Shown: positions 11,479 to 25,272, counted from the first letter of the stretch. The stretch: DNA of 41,187 nucleotides from Lineus longissimus (GCF_910592395.1 NC_088313.1:10372150-10413336), one strand, 5' to 3'. The notes: generated by a model from the sequence alone, not told the origin. Numbers and translations: made by a program.

Positions 11479-11940
11479 ATGGTCATGGTCATGGTCATGG
11501 TCATGGTCATGGTCATGGTCATGGTCATTGTCATCTTCATGGTCATGGTCATGGTCATGGTCATGGTCATCTTCATCTTCATGGTCATGGTCATGGTCAT
11601 GGTCATGGTCATGGTCATCTTCATGGTCATGGTCATGGTCATCTTGATGGTCATGATCATCGTCATGGTCATGGTCATCTTCATGGTCATGGTCATGGTC
11701 ATGGTCATGGTCATCTTCATCTTCATGGTCATGGTCATGGTCATGGTCATGGTCATCTTCATGGTCATGGTCATGGTCATGGTCATCTTCAAGGTCATGA
11801 TCATCGTCATGGTCATGGTCATGGTTATCGTCATGGTCATGGTCATGGTCATGGTCATCGTCATGGTCATGGTCATGGTCATGGTCATGGTCATGGTCAT
11901 GGTCATGGTCATCATCGTCGTCATTGTTATCATGATCGTC
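11479..11940. repeat. 462-bp tile with altered right end
   Basis: L near 11641 and TCAAGGTCA at 11789. Between 11857 and 11910 three diagnostic hexamers differ from sister tiles: B became C, C became A, and the D that opens J became A. The closing J is therefore five hexamers instead of six. Confidence 0.95.
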
Positions 11941-12480
11941 ATGGTCATGGTCATGGTCATGGTCATGGTCATGGTCATTGTCATCTTCATGGTCATGGTC
12001 ATGGTCATGGTCATGGTCATCTTCATCTTCATGGTCATGGTCATGGTCATGGTCATGGTCATGGTCATGGTCATCTTCATGGTCATGGTCATGGTCATGG
12101 TCATGGTCATCTTCATCTTCATGGTCATGGTCATGGTCATGGTCATGGTCATGGTCATCTTCATGGTCATGGTCATGGTCATCTTGATGGTCATGATCAT
12201 CGTCATGGTCATGGTCATCTTCATGGTCATGGTCATGGTCATGGTCATGGTCATCTTCATCTTCATGGTCATGGTCATGGTCATGGTCATGGTCATCTTC
12301 ATGGTCATGGTCATGGTCATGGTCATCTTCAAGGTCATGATCATCGTCATGGTCATGGTCATGGTTATCGTCATGGTCATGGTCATGGTCATGGTCATCT
12401 TCATGGTCATGGTCATGGTCATCGTCATGGTCATGGTCATGGTCATGATCATCATCGTCGTCATTGTTATCATGATCGTC
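11941..12480. repeat. Tile of 540 bp, fusion of two tile types
   Basis: Starts like an ATTGTT-type tile (A6 ATTGTC B A5 BB A7). After one B it joins the interior of a 462-bp tile (A5 BB A6 B A3 L), with TCAAGGTCA at 12329. The excess over 462 bp is 13 hexamers. Confidence 0.93.
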
Positions 12481-13542
12481 ATGGTCATGGTCATGGTCAT
12501 GGTCATGGTCATGGTCATTGTCATCTTCATGGTCATGGTCATGGTCATGGTCATGGTCATCTTCATCTTCATGGTCATGGTCATGGTCATGGTCATGGTC
12601 ATGGTCGTGGTCATGGTCGTGGTCATGGTCATCGTCATGGTGTTGGTCATGGTCATCTTCATGGTCATGGTCATGGTCATCTTCATCTTCATGGTCATGG
12701 TCATGGTCATGGTCATCTTCATGGTCATGGTCATGGTCATGGTCATGGTCATGGTCATGGTCATGGTCATGGTCATGGTCATCTTCATGGTCATGGTCAT
12801 GGTCATGGTCATGGTCATGGTCATGGTCATCTTCATGGTCATCATCGTGGTCATCTTCATGGTCATGGTCATGGTCATGGTCATGGTCATGGTCATGGTC
12901 ATGGTCATCTTCATGGTCATCATCGTGGTCATCTTCATGGTCATGGTCATGGTCATGGTCATGGTCATGATCATCTTCATGGTCATGGTCATGGTCATGG
13001 TCATGGTCATGGTCATGGTCATGGTCATGGTCATGGTCATCTTGATGGTCATGATCATCGTCATGGTCATGGTCATCTTCATGGTCATGGTCATGGTCAT
13101 GGTCATGGTCATCTTCATCTTCATGGTCATGGTCATGGTCATGGTCATGGTCATCTTCATGGTCATGGTCATGGTCATCTTCATGGTCATCTTCATCTTC
13201 ATGGTCATGGTCATGGTCATCTTCATGGTCATGGTCATGGTCATCTTCATGGTCATCTTCATGGTCATGGTCATGGTCATGGTCATGGTCATGGTCATGG
13301 TCATGGTCATGGTCATGGTCATGGTCATGGTCATGGTCATGGTCATGGTCATGGTCATGGTCATGGTCATGGTCATGGTCATGGTCATCTTCAAGGTCAT
13401 GATCATCGTCATGGTCATGGTCATGGTTATCGTCATGGTCATGGTCATGGTCATGGTCATCTTCATGGTCATGGTCATGGTCATCGTCATGGTCATGGTC
13501 ATGGTCATGATCATCATCGTCGTCATTGTTATCATGATCGTC
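12481..13542. repeat. 1062-bp tile
   Basis: Same order as 9487-10548. TCAAGGTCA lies at 13391. One B in the late A run is replaced by A (about 13350-13385), so the A run before K is longer than usual. Confidence 0.95.
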
Positions 13543-14016
13543 ATGGTCATGGTCATGGTCATGGTCATGGTCATGGTCATGGTCATGGTCATGGTCATGG
13601 TCATCTTCATGGTCATGGTCATGGTCATGGTCATGGTCATCTTCATGTTCATGGTCATGGTCATGGTCATGGTCATGGTCATGGTCGTGGTCATGGTCGT
13701 GGTCATGGTCATCGTCATGGTGTTGGTCATGGTCATCTTCATGGTCATGGTCATGGTCATCTTCATCTTCATGGTCATGGTCATGGTCATGGTCATCTTC
13801 ATGGTCATGGTCATGGTCATGGTCATGGTCATGGTCATGGTCATCTTCATGGTCATCATCGTGGTCATCTTCATGGTCATGGTCATGGTCATGGTCATGG
13901 TCATGGTCATGGTCATGGTCATCTTCATCTTCATGGTCATGGTCATGGTCATGGTCATCTTCATGGTCATGGTCATGGTCATGATCATCATCGTCGTCAT
14001 CGTTATCATGATCGTC
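13543..14016. repeat. Tile of 474 bp with P, truncated
   Basis: Opens with ten A and has no ATTGTC. A private ATGTTC stands in the first BB (13645). P is near 13717. It ends in an ATCGTT-type J without L or K, like the end of the 2586-bp tile. Confidence 0.93.
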
Positions 14017-14478
14017 ATGGTCATGGTCATGGTCATGGTCATGGTCATGGTCATGGTCATGGTCATTGTCATCTTCATGGTCATGGTCATGGTCATGGTC
14101 ATGGTCATCTTCATCTTCATGGTCATGGTCATGGTCATGGTCATGGTCATGGTCATCTTCATGGTCATGGTCATGGTCATCTTGATGGTCATGATCATCG
14201 TCATGGTCATGGTCATCTTCATGGTCATGGTCATGGTCATGGTCATGGTCATCTTCATCTTCATGGTCATGGTCATGGTCATGGTCATGGTCATCTTCAT
14301 GGTCATGGTCATGGTCATGGTCATCTTCATGGTCATGATCATCGTCATGGTCATGGTCATGGTTATCGTCATGGTCATGGTCATGGTCATGGTCATCTTC
14401 ATGGTCATGGTCATGGTCATCGTCATGGTCATGGTCATGGTCATGATCATCATCGTCGTCATTGTTATCATGATCGTC
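14017..14478. repeat. 462-bp tile lacking AAGGTC
   Basis: Same order as the other 462-bp tiles with L near 14179, but the K position (about 14329) reads ATGGTC, so the TCAAGGTCA site is absent. It opens a 2448-bp HOR copy (14017-16464). Confidence 0.95.
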
Positions 14479-15540
14479 ATGGTCATGGTCATGGTCATGG
14501 TCATGGTCATGGTCATTGTCATCTTCATGGTCATGGTCATGGTCATGGTCATGGTCATCTTCATCTTCATGGTCATGGTCATGGTCATGGTCATGGTCAT
14601 GGTCGTGGTCATGGTCGTGGTCATGGTCATCGTCATGGTGTTGGTCATGGTCATCTTCATGGTCATGGTCATGGTCATCTTCATCTTCATGGTCATGGTC
14701 ATGGTCATGGTCATCTTCATGGTCATGGTCATGGTCATGGTCATGGTCATGGTCATGGTCATGGTCATGGTCATGGTCATCTTCATGGTCATGGTCATGG
14801 TCATGGTCATGGTCATGGTCATGGTCATCTTCATGGTCATCATCGTGGTCATCTTCATGGTCATGGTCATGGTCATGGTCATGGTCATGGTCATGGTCAT
14901 GGTCATCTTCATGGTCATCATCGTGGTCATCTTCATGGTCATGGTCATGGTCATGGTCATGGTCATGATCATCTTCATGGTCATGGTCATGGTCATGGTC
15001 ATGGTCATGGTCATGGTCATGGTCATGGTCATGGTCATCTTGATGGTCATGATCATCGTCATGGTCATGGTCATCTTCATGGTCATGGTCATGGTCATGG
15101 TCATGGTCATCTTCATCTTCATGGTCATGGTCATGGTCATGGTCATGGTCATCTTCATGGTCATGGTCATGGTCATCTTCATGGTCATCTTCATCTTCAT
15201 GGTCATGGTCATGGTCATCTTCATGGTCATGGTCATGGTCATCTTCATGGTCATCTTCATGGTCATGGTCATGGTCATGGTCATGGTCATGGTCATGGTC
15301 ATGGTCATGGTCATGGTCATGGTCATGGTCATGGTCATGGTCATGGTCATGGTCATCTTCATGGTCATGGTCATGGTCATGGTCATCTTCAAGGTCATGA
15401 TCATCGTCATGGTCATGGTCATGGTTATCGTCATGGTCATGGTCATGGTCATGGTCATCTTCATGGTCATGGTCATGGTCATCGTCATGGTCATGGTCAT
15501 GGTCATGATCATCATCGTCGTCATTGTTATCATGATCGTC
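14479..15540. repeat. 1062-bp tile
   Basis: Canonical order. P near 14635, L near 15049, TCAAGGTCA at 15389. Confidence 0.95.
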
Positions 15541-16464
15541 ATGGTCATGGTCATGGTCATGGTCATGGTCATGGTCATTGTCATCTTCATGGTCATGGTC
15601 ATGGTCATGGTCATGGTCATCTTCATCTTCATGGTCATGGTCATGGTCATGGTCATGGTCATGGTCGTGGTCATGGTCGTGGTCATGGTCATCGTCATGG
15701 TGTTGGTCATGGTCATCTTCATGGTCATGGTCATGGTCATCTTCATCTTCATGGTCATGGTCATGGTCATGGTCATCTTCATGGTCATGGTCATGGTCAT
15801 GGTCATGGTCATGGTCATGGTCATGGTCATGGTCATGGTCATCTTCATGGTCATGGTCATGGTCATGGTCATGGTCATGGTCATGGTCATGGTCATGGTC
15901 ATGGTCGTGGTCATGGTCATGGTCATGGTCATGGTCATGGTCATGGTCATGGTCATGGTCATGGTCATCTTCATCTTCATGGTCATGGTCATGGTCATGG
16001 TCATCTTCATGGTCATGGTCATGGTCATGGTCATGGTCATGGTCATGGTCATGGTCATGGTCATGGTCATCTTCATGGTCATGGTCATGGTCATGGTCAT
16101 GGTCATGGTCATCTTCATGGTCATCATCGTGGTCATCTTCATGGTCATGGTCATGGTCATGGTCATGGTCATGGTCATGGTCATGGTCATCTTCATGGTC
16201 ATCATCGTGGTCATCTTCATGGTCATGGTCATGGTCATGGTCATGGTCATGATCATCTTCATGGTCATGGTCATGGTCATGGTCATGGTCATGTTCATGG
16301 TCATCATCGTGGTCATCTTCATGGTCATGGTCATGGTCATGGTCATGGTCATGGTCATGGTCATGGTCATCTTCATCTTCATGGTCATGGTCATGGTCAT
16401 GGTCATCTTCATGGTCATGGTCATGGTCATGATCATCATCGTCGTCATCGTTATCATGATCGTC
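15541..16464. repeat. 924-bp variant of the 930-bp tile
   Basis: One hexamer shorter than 930 bp, in the second sub-repeat. Around 15847-15966 two B hexamers and one ATCATC of the first sub-repeat have become A, while GTGGTC at 15907 remains. That is three simultaneous reversions to the base unit. ATGTTC stands at 16291. Confidence 0.93.
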
Positions 16465-16926
16465 ATGGTCATGGTCATGGTCATGGTCATGGTCATGGTC
16501 ATGGTCATGGTCATTGTCATCTTCATGGTCATGGTCATGGTCATGGTCATGGTCATCTTCATCTTCATGGTCATGGTCATGGTCATGGTCATGGTCATGG
16601 TCATCTTCATGGTCATGGTCATGGTCATCTTGATGGTCATGATCATCGTCATGGTCATGGTCATCTTCATGGTCATGGTCATGGTCATGGTCATGGTCAT
16701 CTTCATCTTCATGGTCATGGTCATGGTCATGGTCATGGTCATCTTCATGGTCATGGTCATGGTCATGGTCATCTTCAAGGTCATGATCATCGTCATGGTC
16801 ATGGTCATGGTTATCGTCATGGTCATGGTCATGGTCATGGTCATCTTCATGGTCATGGTCATGGTCATCGTCATGGTCATGGTCATGGTCATGATCATCA
16901 TCGTCGTCATTGTTATCATGATCGTC
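16465..16926. repeat. 462-bp tile
   Basis: Canonical. L near 16627 and TCAAGGTCA at 16775. Opens a HOR copy of 2886 bp (16465-19350), which is 2454 plus an inserted 432-bp tile. Confidence 0.95.
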
Positions 16927-17988
16927 ATGGTCATGGTCATGGTCATGGTCATGGTCATGGTCATTGTCATCTTCATGGTCATGGTCATGGTCATGGTCAT
17001 GGTCATCTTCATCTTCATGGTCATGGTCATGGTCATGGTCATGGTCATGGTCGTGGTCATGGTCGTGGTCATGGTCATCGTCATGGTGTTGGTCATGGTC
17101 ATCTTCATGGTCATGGTCATGGTCATCTTCATCTTCATGGTCATGGTCATGGTCATGGTCATCTTCATGGTCATGGTCATGGTCATGGTCATGGTCATGG
17201 TCATGGTCATGGTCATGGTCATGGTCATCTTCATGGTCATGGTCATGGTCATGGTCATGGTCATGGTCATGGTCATCTTCATGGTCATCATCGTGGTCAT
17301 CTTCATGGTCATGGTCATGGTCATGGTCATGGTCATGGTCATGGTCATGGTCATCTTCATGGTCATCATCGTGGTCATCTTCATGGTCATGGTCATGGTC
17401 ATGGTCATGGTCATGATCATCTTCATGGTCATGGTCATGGTCATGGTCATGGTCATGGTCATGGTCATGGTCATGGTCATGGTCATCTTGATGGTCATGA
17501 TCATCGTCATGGTCATGGTCATCTTCATGGTCATGGTCATGGTCATGGTCATGGTCATCTTCATCTTCATGGTCATGGTCATGGTCATGGTCATGGTCAT
17601 CTTCATGGTCATGGTCATGGTCATCTTCATGGTCATCTTCATCTTCATGGTCATGGTCATGGTCATCTTCATGGTCATGGTCATGGTCATCGTCATGGTC
17701 ATCTTCATGGTCATGGTCATGGTCATGGTCATGGTCATGGTCATGGTCATGGTCATGGTCATGGTCATGGTCATGGTCATGGTCATGGTCATGGTCATGG
17801 TCATCTTCATGGTCATGGTCATGGTCATGGTCATCTTCAAGGTCATGATCATCGTCATGGTCATGGTCATGGTTATCGTCATGGTCATGGTCATGGTCAT
17901 GGTCATCTTCATGGTCATGGTCATGGTCATCGTCATGGTCATGGTCATGGTCATGATCATCATCGTCGTCATTGTTATCATGATCGTC
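16927..17988. repeat. 1062-bp tile
   Basis: Canonical order with TCAAGGTCA at 17837. One B has become ATCGTC near 17689. Confidence 0.95.
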
Positions 17989-18420
17989 ATGGTCATGGTC
18001 ATGGTCATGGTCATGGTCATGGTCATTGTCATCTTCATGGTCATGGTCATGGTCATGGTCATGGTCATCTTCATCTTCATGGTCATGGTCATGGTCATGG
18101 TCATGGTCATGGTCGTGGTCATGGTCGTGGTCATGGTCATCGTCATGGTGTTGGTCATGGTCATCTTCATGGTCATGGTCATGGTCATCTTCATCTTCAT
18201 GGTCATGGTCATGGTCATGGTCATGGTCATGGTCATCTTCATGGTCATGGTCATGGTCATGGTCATCTTCAAGGTCATGATCATCGTCATGGTCATGGTC
18301 ATGGTTATCGTCATGGTCATGGTCATGGTCATGGTCATCTTCATGGTCATGGTCATGGTCATCGTCATGGTCATGGTCATGGTCATGATCATCATCGTCG
18401 TCATTGTTATCATGATCGTC
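17989..18420. repeat. Inserted tile of 432 bp with P and K
   Basis: P near 18145, BB, then K with TCAAGGTCA at 18269 and J. It sits between a 1062-bp and a 930-bp tile, where other HOR copies have nothing, and resembles the 420-bp tile at 2743-3162 plus two hexamers. Confidence 0.95.
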
Positions 18421-19350
18421 ATGGTCATGGTCATGGTCATGGTCATGGTCATGGTCATTGTCATCTTCATGGTCATGGTCATGGTCATGGTCATGGTCAT
18501 CTTCATCTTCATGGTCATGGTCATGGTCATGGTCATGGTCATGGTCGTGGTCATGGTCGTGGTCATGGTCATCGTCATGGTGTTGGTCATGGTCATCTTC
18601 ATGGTCATGGTCATGGTCATCTTCATCTTCATGGTCATGGTCATGGTCATGGTCATCTTCATGGTCATGGTCATGGTCATGGTCATGGTCATGGTCATGG
18701 TCATGGTCATGGTCATGGTCATCTTCATGGTCATGGTCATGGTCATGGTCATGGTCATGGTCATGGTCATCTTCATGGTCATCATCGTGGTCATCTTCAT
18801 GGTCATGGTCATGGTCATGGTCATGGTCATGGTCATGGTCATGGTCATCTTCATCTTCATGGTCATGGTCATGGTCATGGTCATCTTCATGGTCATGGTC
18901 ATGGTCATGGTCATGGTCATGGTCATGGTCATGGTCATGGTCATGGTCATCTTCATGGTCATGGTCATGGTCATGGTCATGGTCATGGTCATGGTCATCT
19001 TCATGGTCATCATCGTGGTCATCTTCATGGTCATGGTCATGGTCATGGTCATGGTCATGGTCATGGTCATGGTCATCTTCATGGTCATCATCGTGGTCAT
19101 CTTCATGGTCATGGTCATGGTCATGGTCATGGTCATGATCATCTTCATGGTCATGGTCATGGTCATGGTCATGGTCATCTTCATGGTCATCATCGTGGTC
19201 ATCTTCATGGTCATGGTCATGGTCATGGTCATGGTCATGGTCATGGTCATGGTCATCTTCATCTTCATGGTCATGGTCATGGTCATGGTCATCTTCATGG
19301 TCATGGTCATGGTCATGATCATCATCGTCGTCATCGTTATCATGATCGTC
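18421..19350. repeat. 930-bp tile
   Basis: Same order as 10549-11478, with two 228-bp sub-repeats and an ATCGTT-type J. Confidence 0.95.
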
Positions 19351-19812
19351 ATGGTCATGGTCATGGTCATGGTCATGGTCATGGTCATGGTCATGGTCAT
19401 TGTCATCTTCATGGTCATGGTCATGGTCATGGTCATGGTCATCTTCATCTTCATGGTCATGGTCATGGTCATGGTCATGGTCATGGTCATCTTCATGGTC
19501 ATGGTCATGGTCATCTTGATGGTCATGATCATCGTCATGGTCATGGTCATCTTCATGGTCATGGTCATGGTCATGGTCATGGTCATCTTCATCTTCATGG
19601 TCATGGTCATGGTCATGGTCATGGTCATCTTCATGGTCATGGTCATGGTCATGGTCATCTTCAAGGTCATGATCATCGTCATGGTCATGGTCATGGTTAT
19701 CGTCATGGTCATGGTCATGGTCATGGTCATCTTCATGGTCATGGTCATGGTCATCGTCATGGTCATGGTCATGGTCATGATCATCATCGTCGTCATTGTT
19801 ATCATGATCGTC
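19351..19812. repeat. 462-bp tile
   Basis: Canonical. L near 19513 and TCAAGGTCA at 19661. Confidence 0.95.
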
Positions 19813-20874
19813 ATGGTCATGGTCATGGTCATGGTCATGGTCATGGTCATTGTCATCTTCATGGTCATGGTCATGGTCATGGTCATGGTCATCTTCATCT
19901 TCATGGTCATGGTCATGGTCATGGTCATGGTCATGGTCGTGGTCATGGTCGTGGTCATGGTCATCGTCATGGTGTTGGTCATGGTCATCTTCATGGTCAT
20001 GGTCATGGTCATCTTCATCTTCATGGTCATGGTCATGGTCATGGTCATCTTCATGGTCATGGTCATGGTCATGGTCATGGTCATGGTCATGGTCATGGTC
20101 ATGGTCATGGTCATCTTCATGGTCATGGTCATGGTCATGGTCATGGTCATGGTCATGGTCATCTTCATGGTCATCATCGTGGTCATCTTCATGGTCATGG
20201 TCATGGTCATGGTCATGGTCATGGTCATGGTCATGGTCATCTTCATGGTCATCATCGTGGTCATCTTCATGGTCATGGTCATGGTCATGGTCATGGTCAT
20301 GATCATCTTCATGGTCATGGTCATGGTCATGGTCATGGTCATGGTCATGGTCATGGTCATGGTCATGGTCATCTTGATGGTCATGATCATCGTCATGGTC
20401 ATGGTCATCTTCATGGTCATGGTCATGGTCATGGTCATGGTCATCTTCATCTTCATGGTCATGGTCATGGTCATGGTCATGGTCATCTTCATGGTCATGG
20501 TCATGGTCATCTTCATGGTCATCTTCATCTTCATGGTCATGGTCATGGTCATCTTCATGGTCATGGTCATGGTCATCTTCATGGTCATCTTCATGGTCAT
20601 GGTCATGGTCATGGTCATGGTCATGGTCATGGTCATGGTCATGGTCATGGTCATGGTCATGGTCATGGTCATGGTCATGGTCATGGTCATCTTCATGGTC
20701 ATGGTCATGGTCATGGTCATCTTCATGGTCATGGTCATCGTCATGGTCATGGTCATGGTTATCGTCATGGTCATGGTCATGGTCATGGTCATCTTCATGG
20801 TCATGGTCATGGTCATCGTCATGGTCATGGTCATGGTCATGATCATCATCGTCGTCATTGTTATCATGATCGTC
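19813..20874. repeat. 1062-bp tile with eroded K
   Basis: Canonical except near 20725-20740, where the AAGGTC and ATGATC hexamers of K have both become ATGGTC. TCAAGGTCA is therefore missing, although ATGGTT ATCGTC downstream is kept. Confidence 0.95.
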
Positions 20875-22170
20875 ATGGTCATGGTCATGGTCATGGTCAT
20901 GGTCATGGTCATTGTCATCTTCATGGTCATGGTCATGGTCATGGTCATGGTCATCTTCATCTTCATGGTCATGGTCATGGTCATGGTCATGGTCATGGTC
21001 GTGGTCATGGTCGTGGTCATGGTCATCGTCATGGTGTTGGTCATGGTCATCTTCATGGTCATGGTCATGGTCATCTTCATCTTCATGGTCATGGTCATGG
21101 TCATGGTCATCTTCATGGTCATGGTCATGGTCATGGTCATGGTCATGGTCATGGTCATGGTCATGGTCATGGTCATCTTCATGGTCATGGTCATGGTCAT
21201 GGTCATGGTCATGGTCATGGTCATCTTCATGGTCATCATCGTGGTCATCTTCATGGTCATGGTCATGGTCATGGTCATGGTCATGGTCATGGTCATGGTC
21301 ATCTTCATCTTCATGGTCATGGTCATGGTCATGGTCATCTTCATGGTCATGGTCATGGTCATGGTCATGGTCATGGTCATGGTCATGGTCATGGTCATGG
21401 TCATCTTCATGGTCATGGTCATGGTCATGGTCATGGTCATGGTCATGGTCATCTTCATGGTCATCATCGTGGTCATCTTCATGGTCATGGTCATGGTCAT
21501 GGTCATGGTCATGGTCATGGTCATGGTCATCTTCATGGTCATCATCGTGGTCATCTTCATGGTCATGGTCATGGTCATGGTCATGGTCATGATCATCTTC
21601 ATGGTCATGGTCATGGTCATGGTCATGGTCATGGTCATGGTCATGGTCATGGTCATGGTCATCTTGATGGTCATGATCATCGTCATGGTCATGGTCATCT
21701 TCATGGTCATGGTCATGGTCATGGTCATGGTCATCTTCATCTTCATGGTCATGGTCATGGTCATGGTCATGGTCATCTTCATGGTCATGGTCATGGTCAT
21801 CTTCATGGTCATCTTCATCGTCATGGTCATGGTCATGGTCATCTTCATGGTCATGGTCATGGTCATGTTCATGGTCATCTTCATGGTCATGGTCATGGTC
21901 ATGGTCATGGTCATGGTCATGGTCATGGTCATGGTCATGGTCATGGTCATGGTCATGGTCATGGTCATGGTCATGGTCATGGTCATCTTCATGGTCATGG
22001 TCATGGTCATGGTCATCTTCAAGGTCATGATCATCGTCATGGTCATGGTCATGGTTATCGTCATGGTCATGGTCATGGTCATGGTCATCTTCATGGTCAT
22101 GGTCATGGTCATGGTCATGGTCATGGTCATGGTCATGATCATCATCGTCGTCATTGTTATCATGATCGTC
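20875..22170. repeat. Hybrid tile of 1296 bp
   Basis: The left half matches the 930-bp tile (P and two 228-bp sub-repeats up to about 21592). The right half matches the end of the 1062-bp tile (A10, L near 21661, K with TCAAGGTCA at 22019). The closing ATCGTT-type J and the following 462-bp tile are skipped, as expected from unequal exchange between tiles. Private changes: B to C near 21817, ATGTTC near 21865, and the C before J lost near 22111. Confidence 0.92.
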
Positions 22171-23412
22171 ATGGTCATGGTCATGGTCATGGTCATGGTC
22201 ATGGTCATTGTCATCTTCATGGTCATGGTCATGGTCATGGTCATGGTCATCTTCATCTTCATGGTCATGGTCATGGTCATGGTCATGGTCATGGTCGTGG
22301 TCATGGTCGTGGTCATGGTCATCGTCATGGTGTTGGTCATGGTCATCTTCATGGTCATGGTCATGGTCATCTTCATCTTCATGGTCATGGTCATGGTCAT
22401 GGTCATCTTCATGGTCATGGTCATGGTCATGGTCATGGTCATGGTCATGGTCATGGTCATGGTCATGGTCATCTTCATGGTCATGGTCATGGTCATGGTC
22501 ATGGTCATGGTCATGGTCATCTTCATGGTCATCATCGTGGTCATCTTCATGGTCATGGTCATGGTCATGGTCATGGTCATGGTCATGGTCATGGTCATCT
22601 TCATCTTCATGGTCATGGTCATGGTCATGGTCATCTTCATGGTCATGGTCATGGTCATGGTCATGGTCATGGTCATGGTCATGGTCATGGTCATGGTCAT
22701 CTTCATGGTCATGGTCATGGTCATGGTCATGGTCATGGTCATGGTCATCTTCATGGTCATCATCGTGGTCATCTTCATGGTCATGGTCATGGTCATGGTC
22801 ATGGTCATGGTCATGGTCATGGTCATCTTCATGGTCATCATCGTGGTCATCTTCATGGTCATGGTCATGGTCATGGTCATGGTCATGATCATCTTCATGG
22901 TCATGGTCATGGTCATGGTCATGGTCATGGTCATGGTCATGGTCATGGTCATGGTCATCTTGATGGTCATGATCATCGTCATGGTCATGGTCATCTTCAT
23001 GGTCATGGTCATGGTCATGGTCATGGTCATCTTCATCTTCATGGTCATGGTCATGGTCATGGTCATGGTCATCTTCATGGTCATGGTCATGGTCATCTTC
23101 ATGGTCATCTTCATCTTCATGGTCATGGTCATGGTCATCTTCATGGTCATGGTCATGGTCATCTTCATGGTCATCTTCATGGTCATGGTCATGGTCATGG
23201 TCATGGTCATGGTCATGGTCATGGTCATGGTCATGGTCATGGTCATGGTCATGGTCATGGTCATGGTCATGGTCATGGTCATCTTCATGGTCATGGTCAT
23301 GGTCATGGTCATCTTCATGGTCATGGTCATCTTCATGGTCATGGTCATGGTCATCGTCATGGTCATGGTCATGGTCATGATCATCATCGTCGTCATTGTT
23401 ATCATGATCGTC
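22171..23412. repeat. Hybrid tile of 1242 bp with K deleted
   Basis: Same hybrid order as the preceding 1296-bp tile, with which it forms a tandem pair, but exactly nine hexamers shorter. The missing 54 bp fall at about 23320-23335 and remove AAGGTC, D, C, ATGGTT and C, leaving B A2 B. Confidence 0.92.
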
Positions 23413-24210
23413 ATGGTCATGGTCATGGTCATGGTCATGGTCATGGTCATTGTCATCTTCATGGTCATGGTCATGGTCATGGTCATGGTCATCTTCATCT
23501 TCATGGTCATGGTCATGGTCATCTTCATCTTCATGGTCATGGTCATGGTCATGGTCATGGTCATGGTCGTGGTCATGGTCGTGGTCATGGTCATCGTCAT
23601 GGTGTTGGTCATGGTCATCTTCATGGTCATGGTCATGGTCATCTTCATCTTCATGGTCATGGTCATGGTCATGGTCATCTTCATGGTCATGGTCATGGTC
23701 ATGGTCATGGTCATGGTCATGGTCATGGTCATGGTCATGGTCATCTTCATGGTCATGGTCATGGTAATGGTCATGGTCATGGTCATGGTCATCTTCATGG
23801 TCATCATCGTGGTCATCTTCATGGTCATGGTCATGGTCATGGTCATGGTCATGGTCATGGTCATGGTCATCTTCATCTTCATGGTCATGGTCATGGTCAT
23901 GGTCATCTTCATGGTCATGGTCATGGTCATGGTCATGGTCATGGTCATGGTCATGGTCATGGTCATGGTCATCTTCATGGTCATGGTCATGGTCATGGTC
24001 ATGGTCATGGTCATGGTCATCTTCATGGTCATCATCGTGGTCATCTTCATGGTCATGGTCATGGTCATGGTCATGGTCATGGTCATGGTCATGGTCATGG
24101 TCATGGTCATGGTCATCTTCATCTTCATGGTCATGGTCATGGTCATGGTCATCGTCATGGTCATGGTCATGGTCATGATCATCATCGTCGTCATTGTTAT
24201 CATGATCGTC
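23413..24210. repeat. Tile of 798 bp, third copy of the 768-bp sub-repeat tile
   Basis: Matches 3163-3930 with an extra A3 BB (30 bp) near 23521. A private C-to-A change gives GTAATG at 23764, the only such triplet I see. It is followed by a 1062-bp tile and then the start of the 2586-bp tile, the same long-range order as in the two flanking copies. Confidence 0.93.
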
Positions 24211-25272
24211 ATGGTCATGGTCATGGTCATGGTCATGGTCATGGTCATTGTCATCTTCATGGTCATGGTCATGGTCATGGTCATGGTCATGTTCATGTTC
24301 ATGGTCATGGTCATGGTCATGGTCATGGTCATGGTCGTGGTCATGGTCGTGGTCATGGTCATCGTCATGGTGTTGGTCATGGTCATCGTCATGGTCATGG
24401 TCATGGTCATCTTCATCTTCATGGTCATGGTCATGGTCATGGTCATCTTCATGGTCATGGTCATGGTCATGGTCATGGTCATGGTCATGGTCATGGTCAT
24501 GGTCATGGTCATCTTCATGGTCATGGTCATGGTCATGGTCATGGTCATGGTCATGGTCATCTTCATGGTCATCATCGTGGTCATCTTCATGGTCATGGTC
24601 ATGGTCATGGTCATGGTCATGGTCATGGTCATGGTCATCTTCATGGTCATCATCGTGGTCATCTTCATGGTCATGGTCATGGTCATGGTCATGGTCATGA
24701 TCATCTTCATGGTCATGGTCATGGTCATGGTCATGGTCATGGTCATGGTCATGGTCATGGTCATGGTCATCTTGATGGTCATGATCATCGTCATGGTCAT
24801 GGTCATCTTCATGGTCATGGTCATGGTCATGGTCATGGTCATCTTCATCTTCATGGTCATGGTCATGGTCATGGTCATGGTCATCTTCATGGTCATGGTC
24901 ATGGTCATCTTCATGGTCATCTTCATCTTCATGGTCATGGTCATGGTCATCTTCATGGTCATGGTCATGGTCATCTTCATGGTCATCTTCATGGTCATGG
25001 TCATGGTCATGGTCATGGTCATGGTCATGGTCATGGTCATGGTCATGGTCATGGTCATGGTCATGGTCATGGTCATGGTCATGGTCATCTTCATGGTCAT
25101 GGTCATGGTCATGGTCATCTTCAAGGTCATGATCATCGTCATGGTCATGGTCATGGTTATCGTCATGGTCATGGTCATGGTCATGGTCATCTTCATGGTC
25201 ATGGTCATGGTCATCGTCATGGTCATGGTCATGGTCATGATCATCATCGTCGTCATTGTTATCATGATCGTC
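24211..25272. repeat. 1062-bp tile with paired ATGTTC
   Basis: Canonical length and order, TCAAGGTCA at 25121. Both hexamers of the first BB are ATGTTC (24289-24300), and a B after P is ATCGTC near 24385. Confidence 0.95.
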
